In this document: positions 21,255 through 31,083 of the stretch, in pieces
Layout of the letters: the number at the start of each line of letters is the position of its first letter
Position numbering within the stretch: the stretch's first letter is position 1
Assembly (NCBI GenBank): GCA_031771865.1
Contig: JASISA010000001.1
Location: 744,001 to 808,000 of the forward strand
Length of the DNA: 64,000 nt
Reading direction: 5' to 3'
DNA from: Nothophaeocryptopus gaeumannii
Taxonomy: Eukaryota; Ascomycota; Dothideomycetes; Mycosphaerellales; Mycosphaerellaceae
Program-made: the position numbers and the translations under genes
Notes under the pieces: model-generated
Databases searched by the model: none
What the model was told of the DNA's origin: nothing
Seen by the model: only the letters and a program-made list of their open reading frames with translations

Positions 21255-22510
21255 TCAGCCTTGTGGGTAGCAACAAGGCGTTCCCGTGATCGGATTCGAC
21301 TGGCTCTGCTCTGTCGACGAAGCTTCCAGCGTATTATGCACGTCAATGGCCAGTATCGCTGCGGCCAAACCAGTAAGCCTAAGTGAATGAGTTGGACCAC
21401 CACGATAGTGGTTGCGTTGGCTTGGCGCCAAATTGCTGTCCATCCCCATAAGGGAATGAGATCTCTATTAGAGGTCAGTCTCGCATCTTTGATCACGGTG
21501 CTGCATAATCGTACAGTAGTCGACAAGCAAAGGATGCCGCCATCGCCCATTGCTTCGGAGAGATCCACTGATTCAGGTGTAACAATCTCCTGACCGCCAT
21601 CGTCGCTATCGCTAGTTCCGTGGCGGTCACGAATGCCGGTGGGACATATTGGATCACGTCCTCCGAGACCTACAATATGTTTAGCAATTTGCCAATATGT
21701 AAAAGGAAAAGATGTCGGAAAGGATGTCGTACATATGATGATCTCTGCACGGTAATCGCAATCGATGTCGCACCGCAGCAGAGAGTTCCGGCCCCAGCAA
21801 GGCACCAACAGGTCCGAAGTTGATACACGTGTTCGAGGTAGATGACGTTCGACAGTTTGGTCATGTTGGCACACAGCGCAGCGGTGAAGAGTATGAGGCG
21901 CAGTAGGCGTTGCTGTGTTGCTTAGTCTTGTCTCAATCAAAGGGGCGCAATGTGTCATCTTACATCAAGCGTGCTTCTCGAGGTACAGCTGCACACTATA
22001 CCAAAAATCAATGCGACAGTCTAATTTTCTGGGTCAGCTAGTGAGCTCGGTTCAGCATAACTAGAAACAATAACCGACCCATGTTGCAAGAGCAGCACCG
22101 CCGTGCAATGCAGTCAGCCAGGCAGGCGGTGTTGGAGGCGGCGATGGCCTGCTTGAACTTTTGATGGAAAGACAAACGAGCACCAGCATCCCGCCAAGGA
22201 TTGTAAGGAACAGCCCGGAGGCAAACAGCAGCCACTCCCTCCATATTCGAAGAAGCGGTATGTGTCGCAGGCGGTACATGAAGGGCATGCGTGTTTTATA
22301 TGCACACATCTCGAAGGAGATTGTAATATCAAAGACGAGACTACATACTGTGTCGGGGAGGACCGATGAGGGCAGCGCATAGGTGATTCTCGCGATGCAC
22401 AAGCGAGGCTGCGCGAATTGTAGATGGATGTAGCGGAACACTAGTCCGGATCTGGGGGCCAAAATTTTGGCCCCCAGATCCGGACTAGTGAACTTGAGCG
22501 CACTGCGCAT
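21255..22510 (-). CDS. Hypothetical multi-spanning membrane protein (multi-exon, start uncertain)
   Basis: A chain of minus-strand exons can be joined in frame. The first ends at 22079, with ATG at 22309 or further upstream. Then come 22020-21964, and from 21912 a third exon ending about 21750. Two more follow, one beginning VSEDVIQYVPPAFVTATELA (about 21675) and the last ending near 21255. Hydrophobic segments include WLLFASGLFLTILGGMLVLV, TVALIFGIVCSC, LLRLILFTAALCANM, CWCLAGAGTLCCGATSIAIT and LRLTGLAAAILAID, about five to six predicted membrane spans. No transporter motif was recognised. If the frame truly starts at 22510 it would include the 52-bp palindrome; the internal ATG is more likely. 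It is divergent from the gene at 22558. Confidence 0.45.
22439..22490. repeat. 52-bp perfect palindrome
   Basis: The left arm CACTAGTCCGGATCTGGGGG CCAAAA and the right arm TTTTGGCCCC CAGATCCGGACTAGTG are exact reverse complements with no spacer. The outer bases (A and A) do not pair, so the symmetry ends at 22439 and 22490. It lies 67 bp upstream of the ATG at 22558 in a divergent intergenic region. Confidence 0.97.
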
Positions 22511-22557
22511 CGTTGCTCATCGTCCTTCTCTCCTGAGTCTCATCTTCACTGCTCACC

Positions 22558-23593
22558 ATGGCCAACCGCAGAATTGATGGATTCCGGGGAACTAATGATG
22601 AATACATCGCGTACCTAGAACATATCGTCCGGACAGTTAGAGCAAGCCCACCGCAAAATGCAGCGTCCCGCCGCTTAGAATCCGTTCCGTCCACGGCATC
22701 CTGCTCACCATGTGAAATGGTCGTCACAGCACCCGCGGCGCCTCCAGATCTAGAGATCGTACACTGGGAATTGGAATCTTCCCCGAGGAAAATACCAAGG
22801 AGGAATTCAAATACATCTCGGACGCTCCCCGCATGGAGAGAAAAGGCTGTAGCGTTGATTCATTCTACGCCAACGGCGGAGCAGTGGTGGCAACGTGTGG
22901 AAGACCTTGGCATATCCGAAGTGGTGCAGAGCGGATATGCTGCGATCTTCATGCTCGATGGGAGTGTCTCGATGCCGGACACTTCTGGTCAAACCGTGCC
23001 GCCCTATGCGGGACCCATTATGCGGCCTACGGACCTTCTCGGCCGCCTGGCAGCGTATGCACGGACTGCGAGGGAGCGGACGGTCACCGCATCGCTGGCT
23101 CTCATGCTCGCCAACTTCCAGCAATTCCTGCTTCTGTCTGCCTGTGCCGTCGTTTACTATGGAGGAGGCCCTAAGGAGCAAGTGTTGGATGTGGTGCGGA
23201 TATGTGTGGGAGAGGTTACCGACCGTTACTGCATGCAAGTGCTCCGGACCGCCAAATATCTGAACGAACTCATCGATGTCCTGAACGCTCATGGATGGAA
23301 AGATCGAGCCAGCGAGCTGCTCTTAATATGTGTGTTCACTTTCGGGCCTGTGGGCGCCACCAGTTACTGATAAGAGTACAGGGAATCAGCCGACGACCTG
23401 GTACTTTGCAATCTCCTCTTCGCCACGCAAAAGCATTGAGCATCTGAAAACTCGACTCGCGTCGCCAGAATTCACATCCAACCTCAAGCAGAGCGCTGAG
23501 TGGACTCCATTCTTTGTCCCAAGCCTCGTCCATCAGATCCTAGGCAAACAATATCAGTCCGTATCAGTTCGCCAAGACTATGAATTTCCCTAA
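22558..23593 (+). CDS. Hypothetical protein, two exons, 327 residues
   Basis: Exon 1 is 22558-23329 and exon 2 is 23382-23593. The 52-bp intron (GTGTGT...TTACTGATAAGAGTACAG) is phase 1 and the joined length divides by three. The ATG is in good context (caccATGg). The product has a basic, disordered N-terminal part (SSPRKIPRRNSNTSRTLP, about residues 83-100), then a helical body (TASLALMLANFQQFLLLSAC) and the tail SVRQDYEFP. No domain was recognised. The promoter contains the 52-bp palindrome. Confidence 0.6.
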
Positions 23594-23707
23594 CCGGTAG
23601 CAGTGTTGCCCGCATTGGACGTGCGTTGGGTTACCAACATGCGCAGGTTCTTCAAGAACCAGTGAATCCTTGGGCATACTTCGAAGGGCCGTTAACGATG
23701 TAGATAG

Positions 23708-24336
23708 TCACAGATTCAATGCGAGGTATATCCCTAGCCCGCCACCACCACGCGGAAAATGTAATTCCGCGTGACTGTCCACGCACACATCATGCCCTTC
23801 TTCTAACGTCATGAAGAATCCATTTTCCGAGCCCAAATCCTCTAGGGCGATAAAGACGATCGTTTGCGGTTCATGCTCGTCGACGCCGAGAGAGTCAGGA
23901 AGCATCCTCCAACCCGAGGAGTTGAAAGCTTTCAATCGGAAGGCGCAGTAACCACGGAGAAGGGTTGTTTCGCTTTTGATGTGTGGTCTCCCCACGTGTC
24001 GAGCAGCTCGTTGAATGTTGGATTCGTCCTACACACATCGTGTCAACATTTGTTGCGTGGATGGACGACAAGGTGTCAAACCTCGACCCACATATCCACA
24101 ACTCCCTTCACCTTTTCTGTCCATCCGTCCTTGTGTAAAATCTCGTAGATGAAGGAAATGTCCGCATGGGACTGGTATGATTTGAACGGGAGGGCATCGC
24201 GTAGAAAGTCCCGCACGTCCGTAATGAGGTGCAGTGGTGTGGTATGCCCGACCGCTTCTCGATACTGGTGTGTTTGTGTGTCCTCGAAATCCCGACTATC
24301 CGCGCCCTGCGCATGGACGAGTGGCGCGTTCTCCAT
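23708..24336 (-). CDS. Hypothetical protein, two exons, 191 residues
   Basis: Exon 1 (24336-24082) and exon 2 (24028-23708) join in phase 0 across a 53-bp intron (GTTTGA...GTGTAG). The product begins MENAPLVHAQGADSRDFEDT. It contains HADISFIYEILHKDGWTEKV, then SETTLLRGYCAFRLKAFNSS and ALEDLGSENGFFMTLEEG. The last phrase faintly recalls an FHA-domain DLGSxNGT turn, but the rest of that fold is not evident. Function unknown. Confidence 0.5.
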
Positions 24337-24479
24337 CGTGGTGGCAGCGACAGAGCGTGCGAAGTTTTGCTAAGGCATGACGTTGCGAGCGTCGCCCATT
24401 CCAGAAGGTGGGGGCGGGATAGTCTTAGTCACTCATACTGCCAAGCGTGCCGCAGGAGGGTCATAACTCAGATTTTGTT

Positions 24480-24810
24480 AGATTGCGTGCAGCTTTAGAT
24501 TTAGCTACCTTCAGTTTAACTTCAATTACGCAGAATCAAGAAAAGGGCTGTGTTACTTTATAGAGCAAATCGTTGCGATTGAAATATACTCTTTAGTCAG
24601 TTTTTAAAATGCATATTGAAAGATGAGAATCCTTTTAAAAAACCGCAAAAACGCCAAGCCTTTTATCGCGTTTTTTCTCTTTCTATAGAAGAAGATACAA
24701 TTAAAAAAAGGGCTGTGTCACTTTATAGAACGTAGCGAGTACTACAAAATGGCTTATCTACTTTCGTTTTTAAAGGGTTTGTTAATGCGCTGAATCAATT
24801 TCTGTAAGCT
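24480..24810. repeat. AT-rich island with a 24-bp direct repeat
   Basis: AAAAGGGCTGTGTTACTTTA TAGA at 24541 recurs with one change (T to C) at 24706-24729. Homopolymer A and T runs lie between the copies and no coding frame is present. It may be a remnant of a small transposable element or solo repeat. Confidence 0.6.
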
Positions 24811-24934
24811 GCGCTCTATCCAACAAAACCTGAAGTCTGACCCTCAGACCGCGCTGAGTGTCTTGGCAGAATGGTATCGACGCCCGCGGTTTGGTTCTGA
24901 GACTAGGGGCGGGACAGCTCGGGACGCCCCCACC

Positions 24935-25612
24935 ATGTCCGTCGGGAGTCACGAATTTCGGCTCTTGTCAGTCACCTCTCTTATCGCGAATTTACATCTC
25001 TCTCTGCATAGCAATATGGAAGGTCTCGCCACAGAATACAACCGCATAAGGGAGTTCTCGGAACAGCAACATGAATTCGAGGCGTCTGTTTTGAAGGAGC
25101 TCGGCACCATTTTCGTCCGACATGGAGCTCATTACACTCTTGCTTTGACACTACTGCACCGACACCGCACGCTGGATCTGGGTTGTATTATGGTACACGA
25201 CGAGACCGCGGCAGAAGAGGATATATGCACGATGGAGCGCATTGGGAAACGCGAGCTTTACCCAACTTCGTTCTTCATGAGCTTCGAGGGTGGATTTATG
25301 CCACAGGAATACTCTACACGGCGCGGCAGTGCACCAGCGGAGGATTTCCTTGCGGACCTGGGCTCTTTCTTGCATACCCGCGACCTGAAGGAAGTCTTCG
25401 GGATAGCTCATATGGAGTCCTCGAGGGCTGTGTGGGTGGAACGTCAACTCCCGGGCAATAGAGGCACGATTGCGACCGCTGTCAAAACCCTCAACTATCC
25501 TATCGATGGGGTGGTTACTGCTTGGAGCTTTTCTTGTGATGAAAATGGATTGGTGGTTGAACCGCTTCGGAAGTGTGAGACGGTTGAGTCGGGCGGGCAC
25601 AAAGTCACATAA
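24935..25612 (+). CDS. Hypothetical protein, single exon, 225 residues
   Basis: ATG at 24935 sits in good context (ccaccATGt). An upstream in-frame ATG at 24863 would add 24 residues of less protein-like composition. The protein has a helical N-terminal half (REFSEQQHEFEASVLKELGT), then FVRHGAHYTLALTLLHRH. Such L(L/I)H-(K/R)H elements followed by a hydrophilic body are common in small lineage-specific fungal proteins whose function is unknown. No signal peptide or catalytic motif is seen. Confidence 0.5.
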   Translation: MSVGSHEFRLLSVTSLIANLHLSLHSNMEGLATEYNRIREFSEQQHEFEASVLKELGTIFVRHGAHYTLALTLLHRHRTLDLGCIMVHDETAAEEDICTMERIGKRELYPTSFFMSFEGGFMPQEYSTRRGSAPAEDFLADLGSFLHTRDLKEVFGIAHMESSRAVWVERQLPGNRGTIATAVKTLNYPIDGVVTAWSFSCDENGLVVEPLRKCETVESGGHKVT

Positions 25613-25645
25613 TAGCATGCAAGATTCGCTGAAAACTCTGTGGTT

Positions 25646-25726
25646 CATGTGCACTGTCGAATTCTGCTCTATCCCGATGGCTCTTTCGACATGGCATTTC
25701 ATGTTGCGTGGGTTCATTGCACGCAA
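25646..25726 (-). mobile_element. LINE ORF1 (gag-like) fragment
   Basis: LRAMNPRNMKCHVERAI matches LRAMNPRNLKSHVDRAI of the LINE at 19.7 kb. Only this block is left, immediately after the stop of the preceding hypothetical gene and on the opposite strand. Confidence 0.65.
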
Positions 25727-26128
25727 GTTCTGGATAGTCGATGAGTTCCCAAATTCACAATAGCTTCGCGCAGGATTTGAGCGGGAAACGTCTTGGCACT
25801 TTTAGCACACACGCAATAACTTGCATACTACCGTCCCACCTGTCAGTTTCACACTCTTGTCTGGCTTACCCTCGGGTCCCTTAATAGTTGCATGTAGGCA
25901 GGACAGACACATCACGCGCGGTGCTTGTCCTTGTTCTGCACTATTTTCGCCTCTCGCTCATGCAGCCACATTCCACCCACCTTGATCAGATGCTTGAAAG
26001 CACGCAGAGGCCCAGGATTCGACAATTGCTGCATCGCGCCCTTGTCCGGACCGCGCCCTTATCCCCGCATTAACATCCTCATAAGCGAGTAGACACACGG
26101 AGGGATATATGAGAGCTCCTTGCTCGCT

Positions 26129-26542
26129 ATGTTCTCAGACTGCTCCTCCAAATACCTTCACTCGCCGCCATTGTTTCCCGAGACACATTATCACGATGTG
26201 TACCCGTCAGATTCAGACGGTCATCTATTTCAGCTGTACGGCCACGCCAAAGCACAAACACCAGAAAATAGTCATGAGTCCATGTGCCACCCGTTGTGGA
26301 AATTGGACAGACTCCCACATGGGTCAGACCACGAACAGGGTTGCTATGTGCACCAAGTGCTAGATCACTGCCAATGTCATCAATGTGAGTCGCTTAGTGT
26401 TCCAGCAAGTGATGTCATATACTGATTTCACCCTGCAGCCAACCAAAAACACCGCATGGTTGCTGTCATCTCACACCTCGGTGAGCACTGGGGAAGTGGC
26501 GATGGAATGGAAACGGGTGGTGTAAAGAGGGTTGACGAGTAA
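26129..26542 (+). CDS. Small Cys/His-rich hypothetical protein, two exons, 119 residues
   Basis: Exon 1 (26129-26384) and exon 2 (26439-26542) join in phase 1 across a strong 54-bp intron (GTGAGT, branch ATACTGAT, acceptor CCCTGCAG). The product begins MFSDCSSKYLHSPPLFPETH and carries clustered Cys and His (CHPLWKLD, GCYVHQVLDHCQCHQ), which might bind a metal. No signal peptide is present. The unusually good splice signals are the main support. Confidence 0.45.
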
Positions 26543-26833
26543 TGCGATCTCTGTTCGTCTGCGTAATGTTTGGTCATTCCTCCGTGTCTTGCTCCAGACT
26601 TCCCTTTGTACCGACCAGGGACGGGTTCGGCGAGATAGCTATACTAGCAGCAACACTCCCCATCCCGCACAGCATTCGAAGAATTTTCTCATCGACCGTG
26701 AACGTCGCAACTTCTCAGATCGAACGTGACGTTGTAGAATTGTGTGTTTGTATGAAGACTTAGTTGAGAGAAGAAGGCAAAGCCGCAGAAGAAGGCTCTC
26801 GCAAAAGAATTGATGTGCTGCAACTCTCCACAT

Positions 26834-27667
26834 TCAGGCTGCTCGACCGAACAACAACGCCATCAGCCAATCTTTCCAAGAGGACGTGGTATACTGAGCC
26901 TCAATAGATGCCAAATCCTTTGCACATTGCTCGGCGGAATCGTACCTCTGTCGCCAACAGCCGTGAATTACTTTGCCAGCTAAGAGGTGATCTGTGCTTG
27001 GAAACTTGCCGTCCTTGAACAGCGCCTCTATCTCTTCCATGTCATCGATGCTGTCCAGGTGTTCGTAGGGTTCGTGCCCTGTCATGATCTCGTAGACGGC
27101 ACTTCCCACAGCAAAGAGATCAGAGTAGTGGTCTGCTGTTCCTGGGCATCGCGGCAGATATGACTTTGTACCTTCGGCGCAGAAGCCCGGGTGGAGGTTG
27201 CCATGCGCACGATATTTCCCTTGGAAATCACCTAATTGCAAGTCGTACTCGCTGGTGATGAAACAATTTCGAGGGCTGATGTCGCAGTGGAAAACTTCTT
27301 TTGTATGAATGTACTCGACAGCTTCTGCCAACTGTCGTGACCACTTAAGCTTTTCGCGTGGACCGTTCTTGCGTGTCTGTAGAATGTTACGTAGTGTTCC
27401 ATTGGCAGCCTTTTCGAGTCGTAGACCAGATTCGTCGAGCCCGTAGCATCGCAGTATCCTTGGATGGCAGCCAAGGAGGTCGTAAATGCGGGCCTCGTGC
27501 TCAATGGCCTCGCGATCGGTCGCAATATGAGGATATTTCAGCACCTGATTGCCACCAAGGTCTCCGATAAAGCTTGTGCTCCCGACGGCGATGACCTTCT
27601 GCACTCCGGCGGCCATGTATTCCCATATCACCTCTGGCTCTTCGTTTGCCATGTCCGTTGAGTGCAC
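26834..27667 (-). CDS. Protein kinase domain protein (small, fungal-specific type)
   Basis: A single 277-residue exon starts at 27667 (or at the second ATG, 27652). It spans a whole kinase fold: VGSTSFIGDLGGNQVLKYP (glycine-loop region and the VLK lysine), KKVFHCD-type catalytic loop HCDISPRNCF (HRD as HCD, with the Asn), then GDFQG in place of DFG, and YSDLFAVGSAVYEIMTGHEP (subdomain IX Asp). The catalytic Asp and metal-binding Asp are kept, but the DFG glycine is replaced by Gln. Relatives are short kinases expanded in filamentous fungi and are mostly uncharacterised. The reading frame is clean. Confidence 0.85.
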   Translation of the reverse strand: MHSTDMANEEPEVIWEYMAAGVQKVIAVGSTSFIGDLGGNQVLKYPHIATDREAIEHEARIYDLLGCHPRILRCYGLDESGLRLEKAANGTLRNILQTRKNGPREKLKWSRQLAEAVEYIHTKEVFHCDISPRNCFITSEYDLQLGDFQGKYRAHGNLHPGFCAEGTKSYLPRCPGTADHYSDLFAVGSAVYEIMTGHEPYEHLDSIDDMEEIEALFKDGKFPSTDHLLAGKVIHGCWRQRYDSAEQCAKDLASIEAQYTTSSWKDWLMALLFGRAA

Positions 27668-28585
27668 ACAGTGGCGGGAAATTATCGTGGGGAGATTGTC
27701 GCGGGGAATCGCAGATGGTGGAAGGTTGTAGAAACTCGTCGGAGGCCGTGGCTGGGATTTTCACTCTTCTCTGGAATTCAGAGCGCACGTTATTTTGTAG
27801 TCGTAGAGGGGGTTTCCAGGTCTGAGGAGATAATAAAGGCGGATGCGAGAAGTCGATAGGCATATAGAAGCTGCAGCGGGAACTACGTCCGGGAGTGCGG
27901 CTCTAGGCAGAATCCGGCGTTATCTTGGAGGTCCCTGGCAGCTCCGTCGTTAAGTGACTTTTTCTAGCCGTGAAAGCTGAGGAAAGTCAGGTGGTCAGAT
28001 GTGCCATCACACTCAGGTAACGCAAGGTAAAGTCGAGCTCGCAGCCGTTGTTATTGCGCTAGCTCTTCTCGGCCTAGTGCAGGCGGCATGAATGCTGCCT
28101 CATGAAGGGCTGCTAGGCCATATCTAACACTGTGATTTCGAGTATCTCACTATTACCCTACCATCTTCCTTCACAGCTTGCAACTCCCACCTCATCATCG
28201 CCTTGCACATGTCTAGAGCTCCATATCGTCAACACTACAAATGTGGGGATGATGTGGATAGACTGAATCGCATTAGATCACTTGTTCAGCTTCTCGATGT
28301 TGTCCAGAACAGCCAGACTGCTTTCGGTAGAAGCGAATTTGATTCTTAAGCTACTTGAAGTGAATTGTACTTATTAGGAAGATTGTAGTAAGCATGGGTC
28401 TTCGAAACGCTGCCGTATAATGTTTGACATGTGACAACTCAAACCGGGTCGCATACAGCAAACGGCTCCCGCGCTCACCTGCAGCATCGAAAACACGCGT
28501 TGCTATCGCAAATTTTCATATCAAAAGCTCGCGCTTTGCTGTCTATCTTTCCACCACACGCCCAGACGGCAACAACAGCGGACCG
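27668..28585. other. Intergenic, no gene supported
   Basis: This is a shared upstream region of the minus-strand kinase and the plus-strand TPR-SET fragment. Only short frames were seen. Confidence 0.6.
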
Positions 28586-29221
28586 ATGGACCTCGACCTC
28601 CTCCGCGCTCGCCTCGAGCAGCAGAAGAGCCTCTTCAAGAGTGCGAACAACAGGAAGGGCCAGCGTCCACAGAAGAAATTCACCAAGACCGAGCTTGACC
28701 TCTTGTTCCAACCTGGCCGCGAATCCTCTAAAGCATACGGCCTCCGACAGACTGTAGTGGGTTACGCCTACCCCCCATGTATCACGCCACTTGCCAGCTT
28801 GAAGCCTATGACCATTGATGATCTCCGGCTAGAGACCCATCACCGTGGCCGAGTTCTCATTGTCCGCACCTTTGGGTATTCAGCCAAGTGGCAAGCTGTA
28901 CAGAATGCAGTAGAGGATAGCGCAGGTAGTGTCGAGCGGCTCGCAGTGTACAGTTTTGATCCAACGCTAGAACTTCCACAGGTCTTGCCGAAGGGGGCGT
29001 TGGTCGCTATCAAAGAGCCGTATTTTAAGATGACTGGAGATGGAATGACCACCATTCGCGTTGACCATCCGACCGATCTTGTCAGGCTGGAGGTGAGACG
29101 GGTGAAAGGTACATCTCCAGCGCATTCTGACTGTTTGTCCTTCGATCCTGCGATGGTAGGGATCACATCTGGCATTGCCTTAGACTCTGTTTTCGCTCGA
29201 CGATTGTCGCGCTTGAATTGA
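28586..29221 (+). pseudogene. N-terminal fragment of a fungal TPR-SET protein
   Basis: From ATG 28586 (MDLDLLRARLEQQKSLFKSA) the frame shows the conserved head of fungal TPR-plus-SET proteins: AYPPCITPLASLKPMTIDDL, RLETHHRGRVLIVRTFGYSA, KEPYFKMTGDGMTTIRVDHP and TDLVRLE. At 29092 there is a good donor (GAG|GTGAGA), after which the family similarity stops. The frame reads through the former intron to a stop at 29221. The TPR and SET parts are missing, so this is a head fragment that may still be transcribed. The downstream neighbour, on the other strand, is the chimeric zinc-finger gene. Confidence 0.6.
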
Positions 29222-29415
29222 GAGAAAGCGCTTGCTGAGAATTGAGACGGCGAAAGTGAGCCTCGCGTCTGAGCAAGTGCATAACGGATGGCTTCGATGT
29301 TATGACATCAATGCCGGAGGTGATCCTTCGTCGAGTGTCATTGTGGTAATCAAAGCTCGAAAGCGCCACTTCAAGCCATACTATCGGTAGCTCATCTCCT
29401 GGAGTTGATGAGGCT

Positions 29416-30370
29416 TTATTGAGAGGAACTCTCAGCGCTGGATCCGCCCTCTGTGATCGATGGCTCGATGCCTTCGTTACGGTACATCTTCTTGAGCATC
29501 GGATCCTGTTCTACGCCAAATAGCATGTGATTGAACTTCTCTAGCATTCCACAGTCGACGTGAGCTGTTGGCGAGATTGGTGAAAGGTGGCGCAAGAATC
29601 TGATGGTGCGTTCCAGAAGTGTCCGGAATCTCTTGCCGTCCACGAGAGAGCCCATGTAATTGTTGTCATGCACTGCAAACAGAACCAACATGTTGCCGAA
29701 TTGTCTAGTCTGGGTCAGCTTTCACTTTTGTCAACAATCGAAGAGTACTCACGCATGCGCAGTCCCGTGAATGTTGGTAACAATCAGTCGACCAGGAATG
29801 CTGTCAAAAGTAACAGTGCTTTGCATCGCCGCATCGATGCAACGTTTGGCAGCAGCCCAGATTTCCTGAGCCGGAAGCTGTTGGATGGCTCTGAAAATGT
29901 GAATGTCTGCTTTGTCGCGAGGGTTGCCGTAGCCGTCCCGAGCAGCCTCTTCGACAGTCTGAGCATTGTCGCGCACAAATGGCATGATGTGCAGCGCGTA
30001 GTCCAGGAAAGGTCGGTTTATAATGTACCTGCGAAAAACGATGGGAACGGAGACAGAAACACATTTCCGAGGATTGTAGCATTGTGGCTCACGAAAGACG
30101 TTCGATAGGCTCTGTACAATGCTCGTGAGAGTCTTGGAGGTGATTCCATATAGCCCGGTGTGAGCGAAAGCTTTTGTGGTCTTTACCCCACTTCTCACTG
30201 CACCCAAAACAGTACCACAGATTTCCGTGTGAGTCGTGCATGCCCAAAGCCTGAGGTCGCCTTATAAACCCACATTGATGAGTGCTGCGAAGATGCTCGA
30301 CGACGCCTGCAAGGTCTTCTGAAAAGAAGTCTTCACAGAGTTTATCTGTACAGCCGAATGAATGCGGCAT
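29416..30370 (-). CDS. Chimeric gene: C2H2-like zinc finger spliced in frame to a fungal transcription-factor tail
   Basis: Exons 30370-30093, 30028-29753 and 29704-29416 join in frame to 280 residues, with introns of 64 bp (GTGAGC...TTTTCGCAG) and 48 bp (GTGAGT...GACTAG). Exon 1 encodes two Cys/His finger-like units (CTDKLCEDFF...HLRSTH and YCFGCSEKWGKDHKSFRSHR). Exons 2-3 encode YIINRPFLDYALHIM onwards, the same C-terminal piece that follows the regulatory domain in the 1.4-3.0 kb copy, ending EGGSSAESSSQ. Without splicing the finger part stops at TGA right after ERLS. So either a real fusion gene or a small finger gene abutting a fragment is present. The tail carries no stops, unlike the other copy. 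Confidence 0.6.
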
Positions 30371-30833
30371 TTTGGTAGATAGGTGTTTTCGCCTCGGAGA
30401 GTTGGAGATGAAAAAGCGTATCCAAAAGGTGATGTGGATATTACTAAAAAGAGGAAGAAGAAAAGGATTGCTGTTGGTAAGTAAGTTGGGTGAGTTTGAG
30501 CTGATTGGCGTTTTTGATGAAGTAGGAGATAGACAGGATGGAAGGAGGCCTATATGCTGGAGCATATGGCCGCTGCATACCTTGTCTCGGCATAACAGAG
30601 ACATTGTCGTTGTTGTTTGTGCATATGCATGCGCATACAGCCGTGTCTGTGCCTGCAGGTGTTTTACCTGTCTCAAAGGATGTCTGGCTTTGCGCATTTG
30701 CTAGCGCAAACCGCACCTTTATAGTGATTGTTGGCACAGCTTGACTCGTCCATGCTCTTGATTGCTGAATGCCTCCGATGAGTGCGCAGGCAGGGCTGAA
30801 AGATCCGGTCTGTCGCTTGGAGGTAGTGATCTG

Positions 30834-30900
30834 GATTTCCTGGAAATCACGTGGAAACGGGATTTTCCGTTTCCGGCGTTTCCTGGAACCCATGGAAATG
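30834..30900. repeat. Cluster of short hairpins (TTTCC/GGAAA)
   Basis: GATTTCC-T-GGAAATC (30834-30848) and GGAAACGG-6 bp-CCGTTTCC (30853-30874) are exact inverted repeats, followed by another tttcctggaa. They lie about 0.46 kb upstream of the chimeric gene's ATG. Confidence 0.7.
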
Positions 30901-31083
30901 AGCATTGCGCCAAGCACAGCATGGTTTTGAGCGACGGTGACCTTCGTGGAGGCCCCCATGCCTCTATTCCATCGCATATAGGCTTGTCGTGTTGCTAGCG
31001 CTATAGCAGTGATAGCGGATAAGCGAGTACTCGAGGTTTAGTTGCATTTGTCAGATTAAGTGAGCAACGGCTAATCCTCGCAG

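Noticed and set aside
23708..24028. FHA domain suggested by LEDLGSENGFF.
   Set aside because: The preceding GR and SRxH elements of FHA domains are absent.
24856..24930. Possible tRNA-like sequence (TGGCAGAATGGT resembles an A box).
   Set aside because: No B box of the GGTTCGAATCC type and no acceptor-stem pairing could be found.
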